DNA from: Micromonospora coerulea
GTDB taxonomy: Bacteria > Actinomycetota > Actinomycetes > Mycobacteriales > Micromonosporaceae
Reading direction: 5' to 3'
Assembly (NCBI RefSeq): GCF_016598485.1
Contig: NZ_JAEMUW010000024.1
Span: forward strand, 1 to 64,000
Length of the DNA stretch: 64,000 nucleotides
The position numbers and the translations under genes are program-made. The notes beneath the pieces were generated by a model that worked only from the letters and a program-made list of their open reading frames with translations, did no database searches and had not been told where the DNA came from. Shown piece after piece: positions 17,658 to 26,760 of this stretch (its first letter is position 1; every line of letters starts with the position of its first letter).

Positions 17658-18890
17658 GTGAGCACGCCCATCTCCCGCAAGAATTTCCTCCGCCTGGCCG
17701 GCGCGAGCGTCGGCGCCCTCGCCGTCGACGGCGTGGTCGGCAGCCCGGCCGCCGCACAGACGCCGACCGAACGGGCACAGGAGCCCGGCGTCGAGTTCGT
17801 CGCCTACTACTTCCCCCAGTGGCACGCCGATCCCCGTAACGAGCAGTGGTTCGGACCGGGGTGGAGCGAGTGGGAGGTGCTCAAGTCGGCCCGCCCGCGC
17901 TTCGACGGCCACGACCAGCCGAAGCGGCCACTCTGGGGCTACACCGACGAAAGCGATCCCGAGCAGATGGCTCGACGCATCGACGCGGCTTCCAGCCACG
18001 GCCTCAACGCCTTCATCTTCGACTGGTACTGGTACGACGGCCCCTTCCTAAACGGCGCCCTGGACCGTGGCTTCCTCAAGGCCGACAACGCGGACGACCT
18101 CAAATTCGCCCTCATGTGGGCCAACCACGACTGGTGGGACCTGTACCCGGCCAAGCGCCGCACCCTCTACGACACCCTGATGCCCGGGGCGACCGATCGC
18201 GCAGGGTTCGAGCGCGCCACGGACCACGTCATCGCCAACTACATGCACCACCCGCGCTACTGGCGCGTCGGCGGCAAGGCCTACTTCTCGATCTACGACA
18301 TCGGGACCCTGCAGACCGGGCTCGGCGGCCGCCCCGCGACCCGCGCAGCGCTCGATGACCTGCGGGCGCGAGCGGCTCGCGCCGGCGTCGGTGAGCTGCA
18401 CCTGAACGTCGTCGTCAACCAGTGGATGCCCGACATCAACGCGATGGTGGCGGACTTGGGCTTCGACAGCGTCACCCATTACACCTGGATCCACCACGAG
18501 TACGACCTGCTCACCCAGATCGCCACGCCGTACGACACGGTCCGGGAGTCCGCCGCGCGCAGTTGGCAGCGGTTCGACGGCGACTTCGAGGCGCCGTACT
18601 TCCCGGTGGTGAGCATGGGCTGGGATCCGAGCCCCCGGACCGCCCAGTCCGACGTCTACGAGCACATCGGCTACCCCTTCACACCGGTCTTCACCAAGAA
18701 CACCCCCGGTGAATTTCGGCAGGCGTTGCAGGCGGCGCGCGAATTCGTGTCCAAGCCGGAGCACGAGCTGAAGATCGTCGCGATCAACGCCTGGAACGAG
18801 TGGACGGAGGGCAGCTACCTCGAGCCCGACGTCGAGCACGGCATGGCCTACCTCGACGCTCTTCGCACGGTCTCGGCGAGAGCACGATGA
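17658..18890 (+). CDS. WbsX / GH99-like protein, exported by Tat
   Basis: The protein has 410 aa and starts at GTG. The N-terminus is a Tat signal (ISRKNFLRLAGASVGALAV). The rest matches the WbsX family (GH99-like TIM barrel): EFVAYYFPQWHADPRNEQWF, GLNAFIFDWYWYDGPFLNG, LMWANHDWWDLYPAKRR and the C-terminal INAWNEWTEGSYLEPD. Family members are found in O-antigen and glycan clusters and in polysaccharide-utilisation loci, and the activity is poorly defined (endo-mannanase-like or rhamnan-related hydrolysis have been discussed). Export and its position at the head of the operon of secreted glycosidases and rhamnose genes suggest a glycan-cleaving role here. It overlaps the next gene by 4 bp. Confidence 0.8.
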   Translation: MSTPISRKNFLRLAGASVGALAVDGVVGSPAAAQTPTERAQEPGVEFVAYYFPQWHADPRNEQWFGPGWSEWEVLKSARPRFDGHDQPKRPLWGYTDESDPEQMARRIDAASSHGLNAFIFDWYWYDGPFLNGALDRGFLKADNADDLKFALMWANHDWWDLYPAKRRTLYDTLMPGATDRAGFERATDHVIANYMHHPRYWRVGGKAYFSIYDIGTLQTGLGGRPATRAALDDLRARAARAGVGELHLNVVVNQWMPDINAMVADLGFDSVTHYTWIHHEYDLLTQIATPYDTVRESAARSWQRFDGDFEAPYFPVVSMGWDPSPRTAQSDVYEHIGYPFTPVFTKNTPGEFRQALQAAREFVSKPEHELKIVAINAWNEWTEGSYLEPDVEHGMAYLDALRTVSARAR

Positions 18891-21070
18891 GCGCCGGTGG
18901 CGCATTGGTTCGTATTCTCGTCCGTACGAGGATCCTGGTCGTGGCGGCCGCGCTCGGGCTGCCGCTGGCCGCGGTCGCGATCCCGGCTGCCGCGTCGCCC
19001 GGCACGGGTGCCGCTCCCTTGATGAGCACGACGGTGGTCAACGGCGACACGCATGGCGGGACGATCCGCTTCGACGTGGACGGGAACGCGATCGACGCGC
19101 ACGACGGGGAGATCCAGCGGTTCGGGGACCGGTACTACCTTTACGGCACCAGCTACGGCTGCGGCTACGTGCGGCTCGAGCGCCCCGCCACGCCGTGGTG
19201 CGGCTACCGGGTCTACTCCTCGTCGGACCTCGCCCGCTGGACCGACGAAGGCCCGCTTTTCGACGCCACCACCGCCGCATGGCAGCCGCGGTGCAACAGC
19301 GCGACGCTGTCGTGCTATCGCCCGCACATCGCATACAACGCCGCCAGCCGAAAGTACGTCCTGTGGGTCAACACCTATGAGGTGCCGGTGCACTTCCACG
19401 TGCTGACCAGCGACTCTCCGACAGGGCCCTTCCTGGAACAGCCGGACCTGCCGAAGCTGGCGCTCAACGGCGGCGGCGACATGGACCTGTTCGTCGACGA
19501 CGACGGGTCGGCCTACCTGGCGTACACGCTCACCGGCAACGGCTACGACATCGCCGTCGAGCGGCTGGACGAGACCTACACGACAGGGACCGGCGCGTAC
19601 ACCAGGCTCGAGGTCCGCAACACCGAGGCGCCGTCACTGTTCCGGCGGGGCGAGACCTACTACGTGACGCTCTCCGATCCGAACTGCGCGTACTGCTCCG
19701 GCACCGGCGCCTCGTACCTCACCGCTCCCTCGCCGCTCGGGCCCTGGACCGGGGCGATGCGCGGTGATGCGCCGATCATCGACGGGCAACTGAAGTTGGC
19801 CAATCTCGGCGCGGTCAGCAAGCCCGGCCTCGACTGGACGGACTACACCCTCGATCTGTCCGTCACTCCGCTGCAGACCGGCGGCGGCGGAGCGTACGCC
19901 CAGGCCGGATGGTTCTTCCGCGCCCAGGACACCCGCAACGGCTATGCCTGGCTGATCGGCAACTACCCGCACCCGGGAGCGACCGGCGGCAATCTCACCA
20001 AGGTCGTCTACGTCGACGGACAGCCGGCCAAGGTCACCGTGCTCAAGCTGCCGTTCTCGATCGTCGGCGGCCAGCGCTACCAGGTCCGCACCGAGGTACT
20101 CGGCTCGACCTTCCGCACCTGGGTGAACGGAGTGCTCGTGGACACGACCACCGACTCCACCTACGCCACGGGCCGGATCGGGCTGCGCGAGACGACCGGC
20201 GAGAGCGGCCTGTTCGACAACGTCAGCGTTGCCGCTCCCGACGGCACCCTCCTATTCCAGGAGGGTTTCTCCGGCGACACCGCGCAGTGGATCGGGTTGG
20301 AGCCGCGCAAGCGTGGCTTCCCGATCAGCGAGGACTCCTGCGGTGGACAGCCGGCCGATGTCGCTGTGCTTCCCGCGCCAGGCGGTCGCACGTACCTCTT
20401 CCAGTCGGACCGCTGGAACAACGGTGATCAGAACGAGGCGCTCGCCACGCACAACTGGGTGCCGCTGCGATTCCGGGCGGACGGCTCGATCGAGCCCCTG
20501 ACCTGCGGCGCGACCTACGACCTGACGCTCGCGGGACTCAAGCAGGGCAGTGACCGCGTCCCGGCCGACCTGGACCAGACCACGGGTTCAGCCGGCTTCC
20601 GCGCCTTCTGCGACACCAAGGGCGCGCTCCGGCGGGCGCAGACCTTCATCGCCGGCCGCTCGGGTGTGCTCAGCCGCGTCGCCTACACCTCCTTCCAGGA
20701 CACCCACCCGAACGGCCCGCTGACGGTGGCGATCACGACGCTGCGTCCGGACGGCACCCCCGGCGACGTGCTCTGGACCGATACCCGCCAGGTCGGCGAC
20801 CTGAGCTGGGCTCCCACGGAGGTGGCCGTCGCGCCCGACATCGCGGTGACGGCCGGCACGTCGTATGCCGTGGTCGTCAGCGCCCCGACGCTCACGAAGG
20901 GTTGCTACGGCATGGCCTACGCGCCCGACGACCCGTACGCCGGCGGAGCCGCGCTGGTCAGTACCGACGGCGGCACGTCGTGGCGGGTCGAGCAGGGTCG
21001 GGATCTCAAGCTCGAGACCTCGGTGCGCCCTGGATCCGCCACCGCCAGCGTGCCGGCGGCCGCGGCATGA
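18887..21070 (+). CDS. Secreted GH43-like enzyme with LamG-like module inserted in the propeller
   Basis: The protein has 727 aa. The start at 18887 overlaps the previous stop (ATGA). A signal peptide ends near AAASPGT. The propeller begins with IDAHDGEIQRFGDRYYLYGT; MDLFVDDDGSAYLAY supplies the second acidic residue and TEAPSLFRRGETYYVTLSDP the acid. After the fourth blade a concanavalin/LamG-like module intrudes (bases about 19780-20290), and the last blade then resumes with SCGGQPADVAVLP and HNWVPLRF. The C-terminal 140 residues form a beta-sandwich with paired cysteines (KGCYGMAYAPDD). The closest resemblance is to exo-1,3-galactanase-type GH43 (subfamily 24-like), but the NAHGG signature is altered to DAHDG, so the substrate is open. 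It is a paralogue of the next large gene. Confidence 0.78.
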   Translation: MSAGGALVRILVRTRILVVAAALGLPLAAVAIPAAASPGTGAAPLMSTTVVNGDTHGGTIRFDVDGNAIDAHDGEIQRFGDRYYLYGTSYGCGYVRLERPATPWCGYRVYSSSDLARWTDEGPLFDATTAAWQPRCNSATLSCYRPHIAYNAASRKYVLWVNTYEVPVHFHVLTSDSPTGPFLEQPDLPKLALNGGGDMDLFVDDDGSAYLAYTLTGNGYDIAVERLDETYTTGTGAYTRLEVRNTEAPSLFRRGETYYVTLSDPNCAYCSGTGASYLTAPSPLGPWTGAMRGDAPIIDGQLKLANLGAVSKPGLDWTDYTLDLSVTPLQTGGGGAYAQAGWFFRAQDTRNGYAWLIGNYPHPGATGGNLTKVVYVDGQPAKVTVLKLPFSIVGGQRYQVRTEVLGSTFRTWVNGVLVDTTTDSTYATGRIGLRETTGESGLFDNVSVAAPDGTLLFQEGFSGDTAQWIGLEPRKRGFPISEDSCGGQPADVAVLPAPGGRTYLFQSDRWNNGDQNEALATHNWVPLRFRADGSIEPLTCGATYDLTLAGLKQGSDRVPADLDQTTGSAGFRAFCDTKGALRRAQTFIAGRSGVLSRVAYTSFQDTHPNGPLTVAITTLRPDGTPGDVLWTDTRQVGDLSWAPTEVAVAPDIAVTAGTSYAVVVSAPTLTKGCYGMAYAPDDPYAGGAALVSTDGGTSWRVEQGRDLKLETSVRPGSATASVPAAAA

Positions 21071-21143
21071 GCCCCCTGTACGGGCGCGTCAGCGCCTCTC
21101 GAACGCTCGGAGCAGGCAACCACCTGATGGAAGGAACGGTGGG

Positions 21144-21185
21144 ATGACCCAGGACATTCGCGTGGTTTGTGCGGGCCGACCGTGA
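21144..21185 (+). CDS. Possible 13-residue leader peptide coupled to the second GH43-like gene
   Basis: ATG at 21144 follows a good ribosome site (GGAAGGAACGGTGGG) and encodes MTQDIRVVCAGRP before TGA at 21183-21185. The stop overlaps the GTG start of the next gene (GTGA). The large gene itself has no obvious ribosome site, so translation may depend on this reading frame. The peptide has no run of identical residues suggesting classic attenuation. Confidence 0.45.
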   Translation: MTQDIRVVCAGRP

Positions 21186-23326
21186 AGCGGCACCGCCTCC
21201 TTCTCCTGAGCGCGGCGGCCGCCATGTCGATCGTGGTCGCCACCCCACCCGCCGCGGCCGAGTCGCCGCAGCCGGTGACGACCGTGGTGAACGGCGACGC
21301 GGCCGGTTCGACGATCCGATTCGCCCCGAACGGGAACGCGGTCGACGCGCACGACGGCGAGATCCGCCGCTTCGGCAACCGCTACTACCTCTACGGCACG
21401 CGCTACGGATGCGGCTACGAGTGGCAGCGACCCGGGGCGCCGTTCTGCGGCTTCGCCTCCTACAGCTCCACCGATCTGGTGCACTGGCGCGACGAGGGCC
21501 TCCTCTTCGACGCCTCGACCACGCAGTGGCAACAGCGCTGCAACGGCAACACCTACGGCTGCTACCGCCCGCACGTCGCCTTCAACGCGGCGAGCGGGAA
21601 GTACGTCCTCTGGATCAACTCATACGACATCGGCGTGGGATACCACGTCTTCACCAGTGATCTACCGACCGGCCCGTTCGTCGAGCAGCCGTTCCCGCGC
21701 CTCGCCGTGACCGACGGCATCCCGCCAGGCTTGAACAACGGGGACCATGATCTCTTCGTCGACGGCGACGGGACCGCCTACCTCGTTTTCACCGACTGGC
21801 GCCGGGGCGGCGACATCGTGGTCGAGAAGCTCGATGCGACCTACCGCACGGGCACGGGCGAATACACCCGGTTGGGTTTGACCCGGGTCGAGGCGCCGTC
21901 GATGTTCGAGCGCGACGGGCGCTATTACCTCACCCTGTCTGACCCGAACTGCGGCTACTGCACCACCGGCACGTCCTACTTCACCGCGCCGACGCCGCTC
22001 GGCCCGTGGAGCGGTGCGCCCGCTCAGGACAGCTGGAAGGCCGCCGGCGGCGCCCTGCTGGTCGACGGCGGCGGCATCGGGCTGTCCAGGGCGGGTGCGC
22101 AATGGACCGACTATGACCTGTCGTTCACCACAACGCCGCTGCAGACCGCCTCGCAGGGCGGCCACTCGTACGCCCAGGCCGGCTGGGTCTTCCGGGCGTC
22201 CGATCCCGGCAACGGCTACTCCTGGCTGCTCGGCAACTACCCGCACGCGGGAGCCACGGGTGGCAACCTCACCAAGATCGTCTGGCGGGGCGGCGGCATC
22301 GCGAGCGCGGTGACGATCAAGACGCCGATGGCGATCGAGGGCGGGCGATCGTACGCCGTCCGCACCCAGGTGGCCGGCAACACGATCCGCACCTGGGTCG
22401 ACGGGGTGCTGATCGACGAAACGACCGACGGCACGTACCCCTCGGGACGGGTCGGCTTCCGTGAGAGCGGGGGCTCGGACCACGAGAGCGCCCGCTTCGA
22501 CGACGTCAAGGTCACGGCGCCGGACGGCACAGTACTGCTCGCCGACGACTTCGCCGGCGACCTCGCGGCCTGGGACCGGCCCTCCGTGCCACCTCTCGGC
22601 ATCAAGATCAGCAACGACTCGTGCGGTGGACAGCCCGCCGACGTCGCCGCGCTGCCCGCCCGACAGGGCAGCGTGTACCTGTACCAGAGTGACCTGTGGG
22701 CGAACGGGGCGCCGAACGAGGCCCTGGCCCGGCACCACTGGGAGCCGCTGCGCTTCCGGGCCGACGGGTCGATCGAACCGATCACCTGCGGGCGCAGCTA
22801 TGACCTGCCGCTCGCCGGGCTACGCGACACCGCCGGCCCGGCGCTGCCCGCCGGCACCGACGTGACGACCGGTGACCTCGGCTTCCGGGCGTTCTGCGAC
22901 GTGGCCGGGCGGATCCAGCGGGCGCAGACCTTCACGGCGGGACGGGATGGACGGCTTCAGCGCGTCTCGTACACGACGTTCCAGGCCGGTCATCCCGACG
23001 GGCCGTTGGTGCTCGAGGTCTCCCGGCTCGGCACGGACGGACGGCCGGGCGAGCCGCTCGCACGGCGGGAGGTGCCAGCCGCCGGGGTGAGCTGGTCGCC
23101 GTCCAGGGTCGCCGTCGAGGTCGGCGTCGACGTGGCGGCGGGGGACCGGTTCGCGCTCGTCGTCCGTTCGGCCGCCAGCCGCGGTTGCTACGGCATGGCC
23201 TACAACGACGCCGACCCCTACCCGACGGGCGGCGGGGGCCTCTACAGCAACGACGGTGGCACCACCTGGCGCGAGGAGACCGGCCGCGACCTGCGCGTCG
23301 ATACGACGGTGACGGCCGCCCCGTGA
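21182..23326 (+). CDS. Secreted GH43-like enzyme with LamG-like module, paralogue of the preceding enzyme
   Basis: The protein has 714 aa, from GTG 21182 (VKRHRLLLLSAAAAMSIVVA signal peptide). The architecture is identical to its neighbour: propeller start VDAHDGEIRRFGNRYYLYGT, HDLFVDGDGTAYLVFTD, VEAPSMFERDGRYYLTLSDP, an inserted module (bases about 22055-22575), a resumed last blade SCGGQPADVAALP and HHWEPLRF, and a C-terminal cysteine-containing sandwich (RGCYGMAYNDAD). Inserted and catalytic parts are both well conserved with the neighbour, so the insertion predates the duplication. The upstream side is unusual because the start is overlapped by a short leader frame. The substrate is unknown; a galactan or arabinan side chain is plausible. 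Confidence 0.78.
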   Translation: MKRHRLLLLSAAAAMSIVVATPPAAAESPQPVTTVVNGDAAGSTIRFAPNGNAVDAHDGEIRRFGNRYYLYGTRYGCGYEWQRPGAPFCGFASYSSTDLVHWRDEGLLFDASTTQWQQRCNGNTYGCYRPHVAFNAASGKYVLWINSYDIGVGYHVFTSDLPTGPFVEQPFPRLAVTDGIPPGLNNGDHDLFVDGDGTAYLVFTDWRRGGDIVVEKLDATYRTGTGEYTRLGLTRVEAPSMFERDGRYYLTLSDPNCGYCTTGTSYFTAPTPLGPWSGAPAQDSWKAAGGALLVDGGGIGLSRAGAQWTDYDLSFTTTPLQTASQGGHSYAQAGWVFRASDPGNGYSWLLGNYPHAGATGGNLTKIVWRGGGIASAVTIKTPMAIEGGRSYAVRTQVAGNTIRTWVDGVLIDETTDGTYPSGRVGFRESGGSDHESARFDDVKVTAPDGTVLLADDFAGDLAAWDRPSVPPLGIKISNDSCGGQPADVAALPARQGSVYLYQSDLWANGAPNEALARHHWEPLRFRADGSIEPITCGRSYDLPLAGLRDTAGPALPAGTDVTTGDLGFRAFCDVAGRIQRAQTFTAGRDGRLQRVSYTTFQAGHPDGPLVLEVSRLGTDGRPGEPLARREVPAAGVSWSPSRVAVEVGVDVAAGDRFALVVRSAASRGCYGMAYNDADPYPTGGGGLYSNDGGTTWREETGRDLRVDTTVTAAP

Positions 23327-23419
23327 TCGGGCCATGGGCGGGAGACGGCAATGACTGACTGACACACCGATCGCGACAAGTGAGCCCACGACGAGAGTGA
23401 TGGATCAGGAGCACGACTG

Positions 23420-24586
23420 ATGACTGACACAGCAACGGTAAAGGCCGCCCTGAGGGCGCATCGGATCGAGACACCGTCGTGGGCGTACGGCAACTCCGGT
23501 ACCCGCTTCAAGGTCTTCCCCCAGGAAGGGGTGCCGCGCAACGCGTACGAGAAGGTCAACGACGCCGCGACCGTGCACCGCTTCACCGGGGTGGCACCCA
23601 GCATCGCCCTGCACATCCCGTGGGACCGCGTCGACGACTACGCCGAGCTGACCAAGCACGCCGGCGATGCGGGGATCCGGATCGGCGCGATCAACCCGAA
23701 CGTCTTCCAGGAGGACGACTACCGACTCGGCAGCGTCTGCAACCCTGACCCGATCGTCCGTCGCAAGGCGCTGGACCATCTGCTGGAGTGCGTGGAGATC
23801 GGCGCTACCACCGGCTCGACGATCCTCAGCCTGTGGTTCGCCGACGGCACCAACTACCCCGGGCAGGACAGCATCCGGGCCCGTCAGGACCGTCTGGCTG
23901 AGGCGCTCGAGGCGACCTACGCCGCGATGCCCGGCGCGATGCGAATGCTGCTGGAGTACAAGCTCTTCGAGCCGTCGTTCTACACGATGGACGTTCCCGA
24001 CTGGGGAACGTCGTACGCCCACTGCCTGCAGCTCGGGGACCGGGCCCAGGTGCTCGTCGACACCGGCCACCACGCACCGGGCACCAACATCGAGTTCATC
24101 GTGGCGCTGATGCTGCGCGCCGGCCGGCTCGGCGGTTTCCACTTCAACAGCCGCTTCTACGCCGACGACGACCTCATGGTCGGCGCCGCCGACCCGTTCC
24201 AGCTGTTCCGGATCATGCACGAGATCGTCCAGGGCGGCGCCCTGGACCCCGCCGCGGACGTGGCGTTCATGCTCGACCAGTGCCACAACATCGAGCCGAA
24301 GATCCCGGCGATGATCCGGTCGGTGCTCAACGTCCAGGAGGCCACGGCCAAGGCGCTGCTGGTTGACTCCGACGCGCTGCGGGCCGCCCAGGACAGCGGG
24401 GACGTGCTCGGCGCCAACGCCGTGCTCATGGACGCGTTCAACACCGACGTCCGGCCGATCCTCGCGGAACTGCGCGAGGAGATGGGCATCGACCCCGACC
24501 CGATCGCCGCCTACCGACGGTCGGGCCACCACGAGCGGCTCGTCGCTGAGCGGCAGGGCGGCGCACAGGCCGGCTGGGGCGCCTGA
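23420..24586 (+). CDS. rhaI: L-rhamnose isomerase (RhaI, Pseudomonas stutzeri type)
   Basis: The protein has 388 aa and converts L-rhamnose to L-rhamnulose. It is a xylose-isomerase-like TIM barrel. The metal ligands of the P. stutzeri enzyme (E219, D254, H281, D327) map onto E179 (LLEYKLFEP), D214 (VLVDTGHHAPGTN), H241 (GGFHFNSRF) and D286 (FMLDQCHN) with nearly the same spacing (35, 27 and 45 versus 46 residues). The start at 23420 has AGGAG 8 bp upstream. It follows the GH43-like genes by 93 bp and precedes the aldolase fusion. It is the first cytoplasmic step after uptake. Confidence 0.95.
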   Translation: MTDTATVKAALRAHRIETPSWAYGNSGTRFKVFPQEGVPRNAYEKVNDAATVHRFTGVAPSIALHIPWDRVDDYAELTKHAGDAGIRIGAINPNVFQEDDYRLGSVCNPDPIVRRKALDHLLECVEIGATTGSTILSLWFADGTNYPGQDSIRARQDRLAEALEATYAAMPGAMRMLLEYKLFEPSFYTMDVPDWGTSYAHCLQLGDRAQVLVDTGHHAPGTNIEFIVALMLRAGRLGGFHFNSRFYADDDLMVGAADPFQLFRIMHEIVQGGALDPAADVAFMLDQCHNIEPKIPAMIRSVLNVQEATAKALLVDSDALRAAQDSGDVLGANAVLMDAFNTDVRPILAELREEMGIDPDPIAAYRRSGHHERLVAERQGGAQAGWGA

Positions 24587-24649
24587 CAGCCGTTCCAACG
24601 TCTACCACCACCAGCAGCCGTCGTAAGAGAAGACCGGAGAAGGGCCACA

Positions 24650-26701
24650 ATGAGTACGACCCACCCGACCGTCGCCGCTTTGCTCGATCGCGCGCACCGT
24701 CTCGGCGCCGATCCGCGGAACACGAACTACGCCGGCGGCAACGCCTCCTGCAAGGCGACCGCGACCGACCCGGTCACCCGGGAGGACGCCGAGCTGATGT
24801 GGGTGAAGGGGTCCGGCGGTGACCTCGGCACGCTCACCGAGCCGGGTCTGGCCGTCCTGCGGCTGGATCGCCTGCGCGCGCTCGTCGACGTCTACCCCGG
24901 CGTCGACCGCGAGGACGAGATGGTGTCTGCCTTCGACTACTGCCTGCACGGAAAGGGTGGTGCGGCCCCGTCGATCGACACCGCCATGCACGGCCTGGTC
25001 GAAGCCGCCCATGTCGACCACCTGCACCCCGACGCGGGCATCGCGTTCGCCAGCGCCGCCGAGGGTGAGGCGCTCACCAAGGAGTGCTTCGGCGACCGCG
25101 TGGTCTGGGCGCCGTGGCGCCGCCCCGGGTTCCAACTCGGGCTCGACATCGCGAAGATCAAGGCGGAGAACCCGCAGGCGATCGGCGTGATTCTGGGCGG
25201 GCACGGCATCACCGCGTGGGGCGACACCTCGCCGGAGTGCGAGGCCAGGTCGCTGGAGATCATCCAAGGCGCGCAGGCGTTCATCGACGGCCGGGGAGCG
25301 GCCGAGCCGTTCGGCGCGCTGCTGGAGGGGTACGGGCCGCTGCCCGAGGCGGAGCGGCGGGCCCGCGCGGCCGCGCTCGCCCCGGTCATCCGGGGGCTCG
25401 CCTCGACCGACGCGGCCAAGGTGGGGCACTTCACCGACGCCGAGCCCGTGCTCGATTTCCTGGCCCGGGAAAAGCATCCGGCGCTGGTCGCGCTCGGCAC
25501 CTCCTGCCCGGATCACTTCCTGCGGACCAAGGTGCGCCCGCTCGTCGTCGACCTGCCGGCGACCGCGCCGCTGGAGGACGTGATCGCGCGCCTTCGTGAG
25601 CTGCACACCGGCTACCGGGAGGAGTACCAGGCGTACTACTCCCGGCACGCGACCGCGGACTCCCCGCCGATGCGCGGTGCCGACCCGGCCATCGTCCTGG
25701 TGCCCGGCGTCGGCATGTTCTCCTTCGGCAAGGACAAGCAGACCGCGCGGGTCGCCGGCGAGTTCTACCTCAACGCAATCAACGTGATGCGCGGCGCCGA
25801 GGCGATCTCCACGTACGCCCCCATTTCGGAGTCGGAGAAGTTCCGGATCGAGTACTGGGAGTTGGAGGAGGCCAAGCTGCGCCGGTTGCCTGCGCCGAAG
25901 CCACTGGCGACGCGCGTCGCGCTGGTCACCGGGGCAGGCTCGGGCATCGGCAAGGCGATCGCGACGCGACTGGCCGCGGAGGGCGCCTGCGTGGTGGTCG
26001 CCGACCTGAACGAGGATGCCGCGTCGGCGGTCGTCGCCGAGATCCGGGACGGCATGGGCGCGGACGTCGCCGTGTCGGTGCGCATGGACGTCGCCGACGC
26101 CGACCAGATCGACGTAGCGTTCGAGGCCGCCGCGCTGGCGTTCGGCGGGGTCGACCTGGTCGTGAACAACGCCGGCCTGTCGATCTCCAAACCGCTGTTG
26201 GAGACCGACGAGGCCGATTGGGACCAGCAGCACCGGGTCATGGCCCGCGGTTCGTTCCTGGTCGCCAAGGCCGCCGCGAAGGTCATGGTCGATCAGGGGA
26301 TCGGCGGCGACATCGTCTACATCGCCAGCAAGAACGCGGTCTTCGCCGGCCCCAACAACGTCGCGTACGGCGCGGCGAAGGCCGACCAGGCGCACCAGGT
26401 GCGGCTGCTCGCGGCCGAGCTGGGCGCACACCGCATCCGGGTCAACGGCGTCAACCCGGACGGCGTGGTGCGCGGTTCGGGAATCTTCGCCGGCGGCTGG
26501 GGTGCCCAGCGCGCCGCGGTCTACGGGGTGCCGGAGGAGAAGCTCGGCGAGTACTACGCGGGACGCACGCTGCTCAAGCGGGAGGTGCTGCCGGAGCATG
26601 TTGCGGCGGCGGTGTTCGCCCTGACCGGCGGCGACCTGTCCCTGACCACCGGCCTGCACATCCCCGTCGACGCTGGTGTGGCGGCCGCGTTCCTGCGCTG
26701 A
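24650..26701 (+). CDS. rhaEW: Bifunctional rhamnulose-1-phosphate aldolase / L-lactaldehyde dehydrogenase
   Basis: The protein has 683 aa and is a fusion. Residues 1 to about 415 form a class II aldolase (YAGGNASCK, metal-binding HVDHLHPD with H121/H124/H126, GGHG with H185). Residues about 420-683 form a short-chain dehydrogenase (TGAGSGIG at 427-434, NNAG, S560, Y573 and K577). The aldolase half splits rhamnulose-1-phosphate into DHAP and L-lactaldehyde, and the dehydrogenase half oxidises the aldehyde to L-lactate, as in RhaEW/YuxG proteins. L-lactate production explains lutABC further downstream. A GAGAAGG site precedes the ATG. Confidence 0.95.
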   Translation: MSTTHPTVAALLDRAHRLGADPRNTNYAGGNASCKATATDPVTREDAELMWVKGSGGDLGTLTEPGLAVLRLDRLRALVDVYPGVDREDEMVSAFDYCLHGKGGAAPSIDTAMHGLVEAAHVDHLHPDAGIAFASAAEGEALTKECFGDRVVWAPWRRPGFQLGLDIAKIKAENPQAIGVILGGHGITAWGDTSPECEARSLEIIQGAQAFIDGRGAAEPFGALLEGYGPLPEAERRARAAALAPVIRGLASTDAAKVGHFTDAEPVLDFLAREKHPALVALGTSCPDHFLRTKVRPLVVDLPATAPLEDVIARLRELHTGYREEYQAYYSRHATADSPPMRGADPAIVLVPGVGMFSFGKDKQTARVAGEFYLNAINVMRGAEAISTYAPISESEKFRIEYWELEEAKLRRLPAPKPLATRVALVTGAGSGIGKAIATRLAAEGACVVVADLNEDAASAVVAEIRDGMGADVAVSVRMDVADADQIDVAFEAAALAFGGVDLVVNNAGLSISKPLLETDEADWDQQHRVMARGSFLVAKAAAKVMVDQGIGGDIVYIASKNAVFAGPNNVAYGAAKADQAHQVRLLAAELGAHRIRVNGVNPDGVVRGSGIFAGGWGAQRAAVYGVPEEKLGEYYAGRTLLKREVLPEHVAAAVFALTGGDLSLTTGLHIPVDAGVAAAFLR

Positions 26702-26760
26702 CCGCTGCCAAGGCGCCAGCCGCCGTGTAGGAGCACCCACGATCCCGAAAGGACCAGGAC

